From Anthostomella pinea (Eukaryota; Ascomycota; Sordariomycetes; Xylariales; Xylariaceae), in NCBI GenBank assembly GCA_963556695.1, contig CAUWAG010000006.1, forward strand, positions 1,674,001-1,738,000: a stretch of DNA of 64,000 nucleotides, in the 5' to 3' direction. The notes beneath the pieces were generated by a model that was given only the letters and a program-made list of their open reading frames with translations, made no database searches and was not told the DNA's origin. A program made the translations under genes and the position numbers. Every line of letters begins with the position of its first letter. Within the stretch, counting starts at the first letter, position 1. Positions 22,858-35,080 of this stretch are shown here, in pieces.

Positions 22858-23990
22858 ATTCTGTCTTGGTCGTAGGTCTTGACTTGAGGAGGGTGTAGAT
22901 CGTGTCGGCGATCAAGGAATCGGCAGTAGTACTCGAGTTGAGTCGGCGATTGAATAAGGGAGAAGAAGTAAGGTTGTGCGGCGATGGAGGAAAGAGGGCT
23001 ACCGATCGCGTATCCTCGATATGCCTTGTCAGGGTGTGGCTCATCGCCAAAATCGAGAAACACAGTCCTCGGGAGAAGATTGTTGTGGGCCCTGGCAGGT
23101 GGCATGATCAAGACTGCCCACAGCAGCTCTTGGTTCATAAGAAGTTATAAGTTGATCGCCACGACTCTCGTAGTCTTGGACGGAGTACCGTTTTATGTCT
23201 TGTCCGAGCTGTGATCTCTCTTCGGTATTTCTCGCGAATCTTACTCCTCGTTACCCTCTTGATGAATTTCATCTTTGTGTCTTCCCTCGTGGCCCACTAG
23301 AAGTTGAGGAACCATGATCCTCGCTTGCCTGCTGGTCGTTGTCCACCTTGTTGTACCGAGCAGAGAACTCTGTTCTTGGGTTTCAGAAGACAAGGTTGTG
23401 CTCCCACCGCCACTGGAAGGCCATCGGCAGCGTTCGGCATACCAAAGTATGCCGAAGCGCACCACAGTGAAGAGAACGATGTCGGTAGAAGTCCAAGACA
23501 ACAGAAATGTCCGCACTAAGGGGCACGATGTCGTGCAGAGAAGATCTGCTTTGGGAATGGTGCGGAACTGCGAAGAGGAGAAGCGAATTTGCTCTCGGGC
23601 TGAGAGGCGCCCTGGCTAGAGTTTGCCAAAGTAGGGGTGCTTATCTTCAGGTGGACCTCTGGTCGGCTGGCTGGACCGGCAGACGGACGCGGGGAAATAA
23701 ACTCGCGATGTATGCCTGGGGAGAATACCAAAAGCTGAACTCATTGTATTCTTCGTCGCATTTTTTTTGTTCTTGCCCTCGTCACTGTCATCACAGCCGC
23801 CCTCGTCACCAACACGGTGGAATTGAGGGACCATCGGCATGGCCGGCATATTCTCTGCGAAGGTGCCGTAGGCGGTAAGGCCGGCTCCGGCTTCTCGCCG
23901 GAGCAGAAGCCGGAGCCAGTGGCCCTCTGTCGCCTCTCGTCTTCTTCTTGTCCCCGTGTGACTTCAATTTGGCAATTTCTCGAGACGCAA

Positions 23991-24076
23991 AGGTGGCCCC
24001 AAAATGCCCTGTTGGCCTTGTTCGGTGCATTGCCACCTCCCTAAACGCCACGGTGGCTTGCGCGCCATTCAACACC
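23991..24076 (+). repeat. M2 module, copy 2
   Basis: Same 80-bp core as at 20001, with GGTGGCCCCAAAATGCCC at its start. No M1 neighbour. It lies inside a Lys/Arg-rich minus-strand frame. Confidence 0.85.
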
Positions 24077-24589
24077 TAGAGGGATCAATGCCTCACCGCA
24101 GCGGGGAATCGAAGATATCTTTCCGGCCACTCAAGAACAACCACTTCGATGGACGGTTTCCATCCCCCTTCCTCCGGTCACTGCAGCACGCAGCGATCCG
24201 ATACCCTCTCTCGCCTTATGCTCGGTGCAATGTGTCCCAGGCATGGTTCATTCTGTCTGACGAACAGATCTAGAAATTTCTTGTGCGCGCTCGTGTTGAG
24301 CCTGATGCCACTACCTTGACATGGTCTCGTTCTCCATGGGGTATTGGGAGTTGACCGCAAAGGTACCATCCTCAGCCAGATGCTGTTGTCGGAGCCGGCT
24401 TCTAGCTAGTTTAGCTGGTCCTCGAATGACTGCGGTGCCTTCTCCATCGGCTGCTTCCACTGCCTTGACATGGTCTCGGTCTGCGAGAGAAAATATTCAA
24501 CAAGGGTCTGGTCGCTACGACGCATTTTGTCTGACTGTGTTGTTCTGACGCTGTCGCCGAAGTAATACCTGCCGAGCTTGAGCACACGG

Positions 24590-25190
24590 TAACTTATCAG
24601 GCGGTAGCGGTGGTCTTCGCCCGACGACTAGGACTGAGAGTTACGTTGGGCGTGGGCAAGGTATGGGCAGCTCCTCCACCAGCATCACGATCGTGGCCGG
24701 CATCGCGATCATCACCGTTGCCACCATTGGCAAGGTCGTAACCCTCATCATCGGTACAGTCTTGATCTTCGTCGCCTGTGTGGTACTCGTCCCCAGTATT
24801 GCTGCGGTCTTGATCTTCATCATCTGTATGGTCGTCATCTTGACCGTCGGTGCCGTGCTCGGCGTCGTCGGCGTCGTCCCAAGGTACGATGCGATTTGCT
24901 CCACGTAGGAGACGTTGCCGAAAGTCATCCTCTGGAAACCCGATTTTGTGGTAGGTACCTCCTAAGCTATGAACGCCCTCAAATGCGGTCTAGAGCAGAA
25001 TTCGTCGTCTTCACGCTCTTTCTTGCGTATCGAGGAATTGAAGAAGGTCCTCCTGGACTTCGACCCACTCGATCCACTGGTCAACGTACTTCAGCTGAAG
25101 GGTCTGCTGCTTGGTGTACTTGTCGCTTGGGGAACAGACTGCGGCGTTATCGACATCGTGGCACGTCTTTTAAGAGCGTAAGTGACGAGT
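24590..25190 (-). pseudogene. Unknown protein fragment with Asp-rich acidic tail, two stops
   Basis: One minus-strand phase runs from KYTKQQTLQLKYVDQWIEWV through GFPEDDFRQRLLRGANRI to a long acidic, Asp/His/Gly-rich tail (DDHTDDEDQDR, GDEYHTGDEDQD). Two stops, TGA and TAG, interrupt it near 25000 and 24977; both fit C-to-T changes of CGA and CAG. I do not recognise the family. Acidic tails like this occur in chromatin and nucleolar proteins. Confidence 0.45.
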
Positions 25191-25499
25191 ATTTTGATCA
25201 GCATCAGTACCTGATCCAAAGCCGAAACATGTTAGCGGGCACCTCAATCCTAAGCAACCAGACAGGGGGCAGAGCTTACAAGAGCCTCCAGCGGTGACAT
25301 CGATGGTATCGGCAGTCTCGGCGTCGGTAGCAGTCGCTTACAGCCAATACAAGCAACTGGTCGAAAGTCTCGAAAGGTCATGCGATGACAACTCAGGGGT
25401 TTCGTCTCGGCCGTTGTGTCCAACGAGTCCCGACCCATTCCTCCCTCCTTCAGAGGTCTTGGATTCCGCTTTGATCACTCGCTAGGATGCCACGATACC

Positions 25500-25710
25500 T
25501 ACGCTGGCTGAAGTCGCCAACGCGCTGGTCAAAGCCGCCAACGCACTGGCCGAGGTCGCCGACGCGCCTTCTGTTTCGAAAGAAGGGGTCTGGCAACAAG
25601 TCCAGTCACGCACGTTCAAAGTTGTCGACGCGCTTCCATGTTAAAATAAGGGGTCTGGCAATGAGTCTAGTCGGGCACGGTCTAAGTCGCCGCCGCGCTG
25701 TCCATTTTGG
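25500..25710 (+). repeat. GC-rich minisatellite interrupted by a SINE
   Basis: Degenerate about 20-bp units (GTCGCCAACGCGCTGG, GCCGCCAACGCACTGG, GTCGCCGACGCGCC) alternate with the block GGGGTCTGGCA followed by AGTC. A third GGGGTCTGGCA block at 26280 lies beyond the SINE, so the array was continuous before insertion. Confidence 0.75.
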
Positions 25711-26264
25711 ATTGATTGATTGATTGTATTTATCGTGGGTGCAGTCCCTCCATAGGGCAAACCACGCCTCCCAGAGCCATTGCATCGCAAGGTTGTAGAG
25801 GTGTCAGTCTAAATACATTCAGATCCGCGCACGAGCCTATCCTCGCTGTAGCGGTACCAACCTGGAGTGACCAGATGGTTTTAGTCAATACCCAAACACG
25901 ATTCTGTCAGAAAAACTTCCTGTCCAGTGACTAAGTGACCCAGTGAACCTCAGTCCTCTGGTGTACACATCGTTCCAGTAGCCGTTCGATATATGTCGCA
26001 TTGGTGGGTGAAATAGGTGTTTGTTATCTACTGGTGAGGGAAACCACAAGGGGAAAAACCTCACAGGAATGGGTGTTATGAAGACAAGCTGTTTGGCTAT
26101 CGGGCTCTGCGATAAGGGGCCTTTCCACTATCGTGTGCTGGTTGTCGACTCGCACAAGCCGGGTCAGAAGGGGGCCATAGCAGGATTCGAACCCACTTGT
26201 TCTTGTCGCCCACCGCACAAACGAGAACACAACCAGGCGCATTTGACCATTGCGCCATACGGCC
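25711..26264 (-). mobile_element. tRNA-derived SINE, copy 2 (554 bp)
   Basis: On the minus strand it starts GGCCGTATGGCGCAATGG, which contains a polymerase III A box, with a perfect B box GGTTCGAATCC about 70 bp on. An unrelated body follows, then a 3' end shared with the LINE, finishing in ATAAATACAATCAATCAAT. Imperfect 11-bp duplications flank it (GTCCATTTTGG at 25700-25710; GTCTGTTTTGG at 26265-26275). It matches the copy at 57070-57634 throughout. Confidence 0.9.
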
Positions 26265-27639
26265 GTCTGTTTTGGAAAAGGGGTCTGGCATTAAGTATGG
26301 TCAGGAATAGACTCCTCGGAGACCAGGCTCAAGAAATGGCGACGATTTCATGCGATAGATGTGGCGAGGAAGCTGTATGGTGACAGGGAAGATGGAATGG
26401 ATGAGAGATGATGCTTACCGAGAGTAATCCAGGTGGGAGTGAATTCGACGTCCCCAGCGGGACGACGGAAGAAAGAAGACGAGCAGTGAAGAAAGAGTTT
26501 GATCAAATGTTCAATGAAAACCGCGGGGCCTAACACCACTGTGAACGCCTGGAATCGCTAAGTCACAACGCTGTTAGGGAGTGGCTCTGCCCAGTTGAAC
26601 ACTGCCGGGTCTCGCGGGGGGAGACTGCAAGCCTACCGGCCGTGTTCTGCAGACGCTAGAACACATCGCCCAGGTATCTATCCCCTTGAGATATAAATGT
26701 GACCAATTTCCGTGCCCAGGACCCCGCGCTACGAATCTCGGTACCAGGTTTTCCTCTTTTTTTGTTCTTTTTTCTTTTCCAGCTGGGTACCTAAAACACG
26801 CTTTAGTGTGTGTTTTCGCGTTTTTTATACGCGTTGGTATGTGGAACTACCTTAATAAGCTAGAAGCCTCGGGCAATTAGATATATTATCTTCTTAATGT
26901 AAAAGTACTGCATACTTGTCAAGACAATGTCCACTACATCAATATCAGAACAGCCATGAGTACCAACTGCACCATCACAGACCGTCTCTTCTCTCCTTCA
27001 TACCTTGCCAGCCATCCATCCATCCGCCAACCAACAACCGCATAGATGGCTTGAATCACCTACGTAGGTAATCTACAACGATCGTCCCCAGATCCGGGAT
27101 TACAAGTGCTGCCACGCCGCCCAGAACATCATGAGTTGTGTTATTTGCACCTTGTTAGAATTCCTTATTTGCACCCTCGTCACTTCTATCTTCCTCTCAC
27201 CATCACCTCCATCTTCCTTCCATCAGCATTCCTCAGCCAATTGTCACCCAGTCCACCCTCGGTCTCATCCAGCAACCATGGCGCCCAAATCCAGCAAGTG
27301 GGACGACAAGATGAACGCTGCTCTTCCCCCCCGCCCCCGGTGGTTCACCATCTACTTCAACGCCATGCCGCAGGTCGTCCCCGAGCTAGGCATGGCTCGT
27401 TCGGCGTCGACTCACTGGTCAGGTTCGAGATCCGCAACTGGATATGGAAGAGTGTCTGCAAAGACATCTCGGTACTGAAGGTTAAGTTGGAATCCTCGAG
27501 CAGGATGCCTGGCCCGTGTTCGAGAAGTTAGAGGAGGTAACTTGTTCCAGAGCGCCGACCATGCAGATGTTACCGCCGAGTTGAACATCAGCTCGGATAC
27601 GGTTTCTGAAGTCTACTGGCAGAAACCCCCTTTCCTGCC

Positions 27640-27750
27640 CCCGTGGAAGGGGGACTTCCGCAAGAGACGAGTGTTCAAGAAATGCGATGGACAGAGGCCG
27701 CATTGCGATACACTCGTCAAGAACAAAACCACAGACCTGTGGTGGACGCC
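27640..27750 (+). pseudogene. Zn2Cys6 transcription-factor fragment
   Basis: The frame gives RKRRVFKKCDGQRPHCDTL then VKNKTTDLWW. This matches the second half of the fungal Zn2Cys6 cluster (basic run, KCDGQRP, C). The first two Cys are absent and the position after HCDT is Leu instead of Cys, so it cannot fold a binuclear cluster. The frame continues into an unrelated Ala/Ser/Asp-rich stretch ending at 28009. Confidence 0.6.
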
Positions 27751-28980
27751 TCGACAAGAACCATCTAGCATCTCAAACGCAGCCACACCAGCAACCATAA
27801 ACGTGGTAACAGCGACTGGCAACGAGGATGACTCGGTAGCTGGCTCTGCTGCTAGCTCCGTCGCAGCTTCCGACGAGGGCCCCGTCACCGATGACGACGC
27901 TGGCAGTGTCGCCGGCTCCGACACTGCGAGCGACGTCACCGTCGTCGGAATCGAATACGGTGCCGTCGAAGAGGCTGCAATCGTCGACCACCTGTCTTCA
28001 GAAGACTGATGAGAGTAAGCCCCGACCTCTTTTCCTACCGGGTGGACCAAGACTACCAGCAATGCGACAGATACGTCTACGTATTCTCCTAATACCACTC
28101 AGCTTTTGTAACAGCCTCTATGGTCGAATGGTCATCTTCTGCGCCGAGGGTCCACGTCGAGGCCCTGGACTCCGCCGCTGGCTTGTGCCAGCTGTTCGCC
28201 CACCTGGTTCTCGACAACATCACTGGACGAGTCTCACTCCAGGAAGACGGCCTACCCAAAGAACTATCGTTCGACTTACCATAGTCGACAATGGCCCCCC
28301 CTGCGTACAAGCAACGTGACGAAGTCCCTCGCATAAGGTAAGCCACCCCTATACTCCTTTCCCAACGAAACAGGCACCATCCCTGGCTCTCTTTGCCACC
28401 AATTGCTTTCCGGCACGATTGCTTGCTCCAGGATATTACGCAAATACCCCAGACTGACCCCCTGATAGCGACGGCACTCGATCACCGCCATCCAACGCTC
28501 AACACCATCACCATCTCTTCTGTGCATACTCTGCAAGGGAGGAAATTAACAAGATGGTGACCATCCGAGCTGGGGAACGCCAAAAGTCTGCATACAGCAT
28601 GCGCCCCGTCCGCAAGAGCGAGGATCAGATCATGGAGCACATCAGACTGGCGCAGGAGACCAGTTCACCGTCCGCACCCATCTACTGGCATTCGTGAGCA
28701 AACTCTTCCGAGACCAGCAGTCGCAGTAGAACCAGCAGCAACAGCAGCCCTTCCTCCTCCTGACCATCCCCCATGCCAACACCAACACTGTCCCATTCTT
28801 AGCCCTCTGGCTAACCGCCCGCTGCGAGCGTCAGCGGCCGAACTCCCTCGGTGACCCTCAGACAGAAACGAGCCGCACCCGGTCGTCCGCATCTCCAAGC
28901 ATACCCACAATGCCATCCTGGATGCGCTCGAGGAATCACTGCGTGGACCCAAAGAAACTCGAACGATCCGATCGAGTTAT

Positions 28981-29236
28981 ACGCTCAGATGGCAGACCTG
29001 ATGGGTGGACGCGGCTTTCGTGAAGACGATCGCGATGGCAGGAACAACTTCCGTTGTCGGGGCGAAGGCGGCGAAGATAGCGACGGTTGGAGCATTGTGA
29101 AGCCCCGCAAGAGCTTTGGTCATGAGGGTGCAGAGCGCTTCTCCGGGCGCATGGGTGATCGACCAGACCGCTTCGGACGAGAAACACCAAGTTGGCAACC
29201 CGTGACGCCCGGGATGAACCGAGTTGGCAACCCGTG
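28981..29236 (+). pseudogene. Arg/Gly-rich fragment, unidentified
   Basis: Reads MADLMGGRGFREDDRDGRNN, then DGWSIVKPRKSFGHEGAERF and SGRMGDRPDRFGRE, an RG/RD-rich low-complexity region around a DGWS-VKPRKSFG block of the kind seen in fungal translation- or RNA-associated proteins. The exact parent is not certain. The frame then runs straight into the M3 minisatellite (QPVTPGMNRVGNP), which is clearly foreign to it. Confidence 0.4.
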
Positions 29237-29290
29237 ACACCCGGAATGAACCGAGGTGGCAACCGGTGATGCCGCGAAGAACCAAGTTGG
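29188..29290 (+). repeat. M3 minisatellite, three units of about 32 bp
   Basis: Units start GTTGGCAACCCGTGACGCCC and end GGATGAACCGA, with increasing divergence to the right. Single or partial units recur at about 29412, 29605, 32716 and 32940-33030. Confidence 0.85.
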
Positions 29291-29436
29291 CTGACAGCCA
29301 TCTGGCAGCGGGCTGACCAACAAGCTCACCAACAGGTCCATCTGTGAGGGACATGATGACAACAGGGGCACCAGGCCGCCAGAGTCGCCAAAGTCGCCAG
29401 GGCAAGTAGGGAATAACCCGTGACGCTCTGCTGGAC

Positions 29437-29640
29437 ATGGGATTCGACCCAAACGTCACGGTGGAGCAGTTCCAGGGTGCATACCCCCTTCACTTGGCAG
29501 CGTCGAGAGACAACAATGATCGTGTCATCAATTTGCTTATACAGCACGGTGCAATCGTTGATTATGAGGACCATCTGAGTCGAACGCCACTGATGTGGGC
29601 AAGAACCAAGTTGGCAACCCGTGATGCCCGGATACACAGA
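29437..29640 (+). pseudogene. Ankyrin-repeat fragment cut by an M3 unit
   Basis: LLDMGFDPNVTVEQFQGAYP then LHLAASRDNNDRVINLLIQHG and AIVDYEDHLSRTPLMWA form one and a half ankyrin units (PLHLAA, LL--GA, TPLMWA). After WA the expected continuation is replaced by an M3 unit (RTKLATRDARI). The repeat thus lies inside the domain, either as an insertion or as a junction. Confidence 0.7.
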
Positions 29641-31121
29641 CAAACGCGGCTCGCGAGTAGGGCATGTCGGTACTCCGATTGGAAGCTCAGGGGAGCGGAA
29701 GTCCTTGAACAACATCTTCATGGATCTTCGCCCGTGTCTATGACACCCCTTCTGTTTTGAATCCGGGATTGGAGACAAGATGGTGGACAGCGAACACATG
29801 CATCGAAACCTTGTTGAAGCTGCGCCGAGGCTTTTGCTGTTGAAATATCATGCTGCCAAAGCTGAGTTGTCTTCAGTGTCGCGGGACTAGACGTCGAAGT
29901 TGAACAGGCTCGATACGAGCTTATGCAGTTCGGTGCCATTTCCAAGCGCTAGCGACTCGAAGACGAATACAATCTTTCCATGAATTTTCATGGCACTGTC
30001 ATGGTCGGATTCGAGAAGAGGTTTTGCCCTTCTCCCGCTTTGATCTCTCTGGAGTCACCCACGCACATCTTTGCTCTTGGAATACTTCGGCTTGGAAGTT
30101 TTTCATCCTTTTCCTCCTTTTCCTTCCACTTTCGCTCTTGGAGCTGCTTTCATGCCATAATCTCGCATGAGCCTGGCCACCGCCAGCATGGAGCCCCACG
30201 GTAGCACTGCCACCAATCTCTTCACTCCTTTCGTCGAGCGTCTTGGATTACCAGCATCCTTCGGTAACTCCACCCCAACCCGTTTATCCCTCGCGTGCTA
30301 ACACCATGTGACAGACAGCCGAGAGAAATGCCTCGACTACTGCGCCGAGGAGGCCAAGAAGAAGAAGAAGAAGCGAGAGCAGCGCGGCGACGACAAAGCC
30401 ACTAGTCCTGATGGTCAACGCTCGAGCTCGCAACCCTCCCGATTCATACTCGGAAGCGAGTGAGTAGCTGAATTTCACCATGAGTAATCTTAACGGTGGC
30501 TGATACTTAGGTTCGGTAGGCTCTGAATGGGACAGCGAATCTGGAATCGGCGTTTCGAATCTGGTCGATTTCTTCCAGCTCGTCGACTACCTGGACATCG
30601 CCCGGCTCAAGACCATTTTCGTCAGCCTTCGCTTCTGCTGATCTCGCTTCGACAGGCTTCGGGTCCTCTGTTGGGTCAATCTGCTCTCGCATTCTCGTCA
30701 GATTCCCCCAGAGCTGGCTTTATCAATGGAATGAAGCGACCAAGCGTCGACACAACAAGATGAACACAGTGGGCGAAGGTCTCTGGATCTTAGAATAACA
30801 GCAAATTGTAAGATTATTTCTCTGCTTGCCTGTCCTGAGATCTTGTCTTTCCAGCCTCGCAGCAGTATACGACCGAACAACTTGCTGTTTCTTTTGTGAT
30901 TTTCGACAAGATCACCACCGATACCACCGACAGAATCACCCTCACCCTCACCGACATCGTCTCTACCGCAGGCACCGACAATATGTTCAGCATTGTCGAG
31001 GAACCCGTCCCTCTTGCTGACAAAGCAACCAAGTAGGAAAACTTCATCCCCGCAACGGGTTTACAGCTTCCTGGTACAATGCTGTCACAACATCCTACAC
31101 GAGATACCACAGACACCCAAC

Positions 31122-31168
31122 CATTCATTTGGAACAGCCGAGTCCTGCATGACCTTAAAAGACATTGA
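31122..31168 (+). repeat. M1 module, copy 4
   Basis: CCATTCATTTGGAACAGCC, GAGTCCTGCATGACCTTAAA, then AGACATTGAGAATTGTGGT. The plus-strand frame reads PFIWNSRVLHDLKRH then a stop. Confidence 0.9.
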
Positions 31169-31889
31169 GAATTGTGGTATACAAAGCCCACGGTAGCAAG
31201 AAGAAGAAGAAGGCGACCCCCTGCTGCGTCCGACTTTCAACTTCCTCCTTTTCTCTTCCTCGTCAAGCCTCGAACGGCCTGGCAGGAAAGCGCGAGCTGT
31301 GCAAGGCACGCCGCCCGTATCTGCGCCTGGTCATTGGTTGATGTCGTGGCTCCCGTTGCCGCTCCCGCTGACGGTCCGCCCCTTCAGGGTCCGCTGCTTC
31401 AAGGCAGCCCTTCGCATTTTGCCAGTTCACTGTCAGTTGACTCAGTTCTACCACTAGGCGATCTGTGTTGGTCAGTCTACTGACTACCTATAGTACAGCG
31501 AAAGGAGCATGCCGATGTCGAAGAGAAGCAAGGAAAGGGGATGCTCATTGAGGGCCGTGCTTGTCGCAATGAGAAAGTCAAAGCGAACCGTAAGTATCAC
31601 CTCTTCTCCACCATCTCTGACGTCTCGAGCGTATTACGAAAGCTAACCCAACAACAGGTGCTTTCGTTGTCTTCAGTGTCGCAGATCTAAACGTCGACGT
31701 TAAACAGGCTCGATATGAGATCGTTCAGTTTGTTGCCATTGCCAAGTGCGCAGAAGTTTCTTCGAATCTGGGTTCAAGTCAAGAATTTGTCCAAACTTCG
31801 ACTAGTCGGACTGCTGGTCTATCGGCAGACCCGTTCTTTGGAGATACCCAGGGACAGCAGCACGGAATGAACGGTTCCCATGCTGTGAT

Positions 31890-32087
31890 GGCATGAACCC
31901 TGGCATGAACCCGGCCATGGGCGCTGGCATGAACAACCCTATGATGGGAGGCATGGGCACAATGTGAATGCCGGGCATGATGGGCTTTCAATCAACCCAT
32001 TTCAACCCGGCCTTCTTCGGCGGCAACCAGCAGCATCAGGCGGACTGGCAGAACCCCCACGGCGCTAAGCGGCCACGAGGAGAATAG
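31890..32087 (+). pseudogene. Met/Gly/Asn-rich C-terminus resembling an hnRNP-type RNA-binding protein
   Basis: Reads GMNPGMNPAMGAGMNNPMMG, then a TGA at 31965, then MPGMMGFQSTHFNPAFFGG, QADWQNPHGAKRPRGE and a stop. The low-complexity Met/Gly/Asn tail ending in a basic KRPRGE is the usual C-terminus of fungal Hrp1/Nab4-like mRNA 3'-processing proteins; the RRM part is absent. That identification is from memory of the pattern and is tentative. Confidence 0.45.
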
Positions 32088-32386
32088 GATCATTCTGCGG
32101 AGGTTGCGCGCAATGGGGGTCATGTTCATGGTGGTCACGCTCATGACGACACTTTTACAGTCGTCAGAGCCATGATCCTGCACGCCATGCAGGAGAACGA
32201 GAATCGGAAATGCGGACGGCAAACGTGCGTGGTCCCCGACAGACCAAGCCCGACATGAAGGATCACCTAGAGGAGCAGCAGTTCGCTGCCTTGTTCTGGG
32301 ACTACAACAACGAGGCCTACAACGTCAAAGCCTACAACGTCAAAGCCTACAACGCCGATGCCTACAACGCTTAAGGGGGGCCACAT

Positions 32387-32545
32387 ATGGGTTCACTGAG
32401 TGGCTTGAAAGTCGTCATCATCCATGTCAAGGAGAAGCTCGATGACCACACCCCAGTTCGAGACATCATACTGAGCAAGCTGCCCGAGCACGAACAAAAG
32501 GCCCAGCTGTGCTGCGAGGTCATCACCTCAAACGTGGAGTTCCAA
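32387..32545 (+). pseudogene. C-terminal fragment of class II (low-affinity) cAMP phosphodiesterase
   Basis: MGSLSGLKVVIIHVKEKLDD, IILSKLPEHEQKAQL and CEVI match the conserved C-terminal end of fungal Pde1-type 3',5'-cyclic-nucleotide phosphodiesterases, where GL-VVIIHVK precedes a final helix. The metal-binding HxHxDH part is absent. After 32545 the frame goes on with unrelated residues to a stop at 32650. Just upstream lies a tandem 15-bp repeat encoding AYNVK (about 32311-32370). Confidence 0.65.
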
Positions 32546-32849
32546 TGGAAATGGCAACGTAACCCTGTTTGCCAAAACCCAAGAACCGAGTTCTCTGCCC
32601 GATATACCTGCGCAGAATGTGGTTATCGACGGATATTCAGGGTGCTATAACGCACCTCTACGAGCTATGCAAAGGATACCATACCTCGCCAGCTGCCACA
32701 AGTTGGTAATTCCTCAAACCAAGTTGGCAACCCGCCGACGAAGTCCATCATCCCCCGAAGCACATAGCAGTAGAAAGAGCAATGCACAAGGTCAAGGATG
32801 ACGTCCTTCGCGGGGATGTGTTTGGGTACCCCTGCGCATGCCGAGCCAG

Positions 32850-32918
32850 CGCCGCACCCGCTGATGTCGCCGGACTCGTCCCGAGATGCGTCCCGGAACA
32901 CGTCTAGGAGCACGTCCC
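32850..32918 (+). repeat. M4 repeat, copy 1
   Basis: About 67 bp containing GCGCCGCACCCGCTGATGTC and CGTCTAGGAGCAC; a second copy is at 47170. The minus strand reads LLDVFRD and DISGCGA in both copies. Confidence 0.8.
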
Positions 32919-32939
32919 GGACGCGAGAACCATAGGGGG

Positions 32940-33030
32940 CTGGGGAAGGAAGTGGTACGAGTACATCGACCGTGACGCCCGGGAATGAAATGAGAGGTTG
33001 GCAACCCGTGACGCCCGGATACGCATCCTC
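32940..33030 (+). repeat. M3 minisatellite, second locus
   Basis: CCGTGACGCCCGGGAATGAA followed by GGTTGGCAACCCGTGACGCC. One partial and one full unit, immediately right of M4 copy 1. Confidence 0.75.
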
Positions 33031-34450
33031 GGACCACGCACCGCGATGATTCACCACGTACGTCAATGGGATGCTGCAGATCGTGCGCGGACCGGGCTGC
33101 TTCCTAGGGCCTCCATCATCCACCATCATCAACAGCCTGGACAAGATCACCAAGTTCAGATCAACAACTACATCAACAAGAAAACAGAAAAAAGCACCAA
33201 CAGCACCACCTCGTACCATCTCTCCTCTTCTTCTCCCATCATCCACCCATCCATGGATCACCTTCATCGCCTGCATCGAGCACCCCCAGTTCCGCGGTTA
33301 CACGAGTGCTTTTCATGCTGCGATGAACCAAACACGGCGCCTTGCGAATGATCGGCAATGGAGAAGGTGAAGACTGTGCTTGCTTTCTGACGCAAGCAAA
33401 AGGGTGAGGAATGAGGATGCGGGTGCTGTTGCTGGTGCTGTTGCTGGTGCTGGCGAGGGTGCTGCTGAGGGACGAGGCGCGCCTGTTCGAGCAATTTGTC
33501 ACGGCGCACACGGGACCGGCCCGACCAGTGGTTCATAACTTTGGCCCAGCTGCGACAACCACTATGTCGACGAGGCCGGCGCCAAGCGCAACGCGGTTTC
33601 CCATTAACAATATGCAGCTTGGACAGATCAAGGGAGGCAGACATTGGCCGTCTTACCGACCACCTCATGATTGACCAGTTCTTACACCTTATCTTCTCCT
33701 GGGTATCATCACCTGCATCGCTCGGTTGGCTTCAAACGCTTCGCTCCGCACCCGCCCGCGAACCTCGCCCCGAGCGCCTTGCGCCACGGTCGCTCGCCCC
33801 TGCGCCGCGTCACGACCATCAGGTATAGGCGAACCACGAGGTCCGACGTCGAGGGGTGCCGGGTGACGGTCGAGGAAGACCTCGATATCGAGTACCACGA
33901 CGAGGGACGCGAGGGCGACGGGCAAGGGGGGCATGCTGGCGAGCCTCCGGCAGGAAAGAGCGGCGGAATTATCCAACGTTCGATTTCAGTCAGCAAGTCG
34001 ACTGTCTCAAAGGATCCTCAATAATGCAGCCTGACCGTGATTGGCTGCCGTCCTCTCGCTTGCCCAGATCGGGTACTAGCGGGACGCTAGACGATCCGCC
34101 ACAGCCGCCGCAGACGCGATACCCGCGCCCAATTCCTTCTCACGGGCGGTCAGAGATTACATTCTATCGACTTGCTTCGAGACCATTATACAACTGAGCT
34201 ACAAGCCCAGGCGCTAGCGCCCCAAATCACCCACCAAGCGCCTGAGCCAGCGCGAAAGCCGGCAGCCGGAGTTAGCAATGTCCCTGGCGGACCGGTACGT
34301 CTGAGAGAAGTCGAGTTGAAGCCGAACACCTCGATGAGGGTGGCGCGAGTGATCTACTGTTCGATGAGGAAGTCTACGTCGTAGTTGACTAGGTAGATAG
34401 AAAAGGGGGGAAGTGTCGAAAGAGAAAACGCCGGACCTGATCCCTCAGCA

Positions 34451-34830
34451 TTGCAAATCACCATGCAGATTACCGATGATTGGCGGCCTCTAGCCGATGC
34501 TCCGGGCGTTCAAGATAACCAACATCGGCCAAACTTATGCCGGAACCGCCAGCGACGATGGCAAGACGATTCTGTACCACGCAATCCGCGGGGCCGGTTT
34601 CCCTTCCCGGGCTGCCGTGGAATCCGCCAGCACTTGATCCAGCACCGGCGGCAGTGCAGCGGCTTCCGCGGCTGCAACCGAGCTTTCGGGACCTCGGCTG
34701 CCCTGGGCGAGCACATATTCTGCGCCCAAACCGCGAGCACCATGCCGTACATGTGTACCTTCCCTGGCTACGGCTACATTGCCAGTGGTGGCATCTTCAC
34801 GGGGCGCCTTCAGGAGCACTTGCTTCCTTA
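34451..34830 (+). pseudogene. C2H2 zinc-finger protein fragment, decayed
   Basis: The frame shows FPGCRGIRQHLIQHRRQC, FRGCNRAFGTSAALGEHI and PYMCTFPGYGYIASGGIF-TGRLQEH. These are finger-like units of the C-x4-C-x12-H-x-H type with several Cys/His lost. The last unit is a diverged copy of the one at 43955-44045 (PYMCTFRGCG). Followed 200 bp later by M1 copy 5. Confidence 0.5.
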
Positions 34831-35032
34831 GGGCAGAAGAGGAGAGAGATTCCGTCGATGACTTCAAGGCCAAAGGCGATGGTGATGAACGGTAAGGAAA
34901 GTTCACGCCGAGGCGAGTGGGAGAGAGGGAGAAAATCTCCCTCGGGTGCAGTGAGTGCAACGGGGAGAGGACAGGCGAAAATCGCAGGCTGGCTCGTGAC
35001 AGTGACTAAAGGGGCAGCGTCAACACCACTCA

Positions 35033-35080
35033 CAAATGCCTTTTAAGGTCATGCAGGACCCGGCTGTTCCAAATGAATGG
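35033..35080 (-). repeat. M1 module, copy 5
   Basis: Minus strand ATTCATTTGGAACAGCC, GGGTCCTGCATGACCTTAAA, AGGCATTTGTGAGTGGTGTT. Core identical to copy 6. Confidence 0.9.

Noticed and set aside
24641..24928. Thr/Met-rich minus-strand frame
   Set aside because: Out-of-phase reading of the Asp-rich acidic tail listed as a pseudogene.
29188..29290. CRISPR-like array
   Set aside because: Eukaryotic context, units adjoin without unique spacers, only three copies.
28936..29452. Minus-strand frames with repeated PGVTGCQLG
   Set aside because: Created by the M3 minisatellite read antisense; several frames are open because of the repeat.
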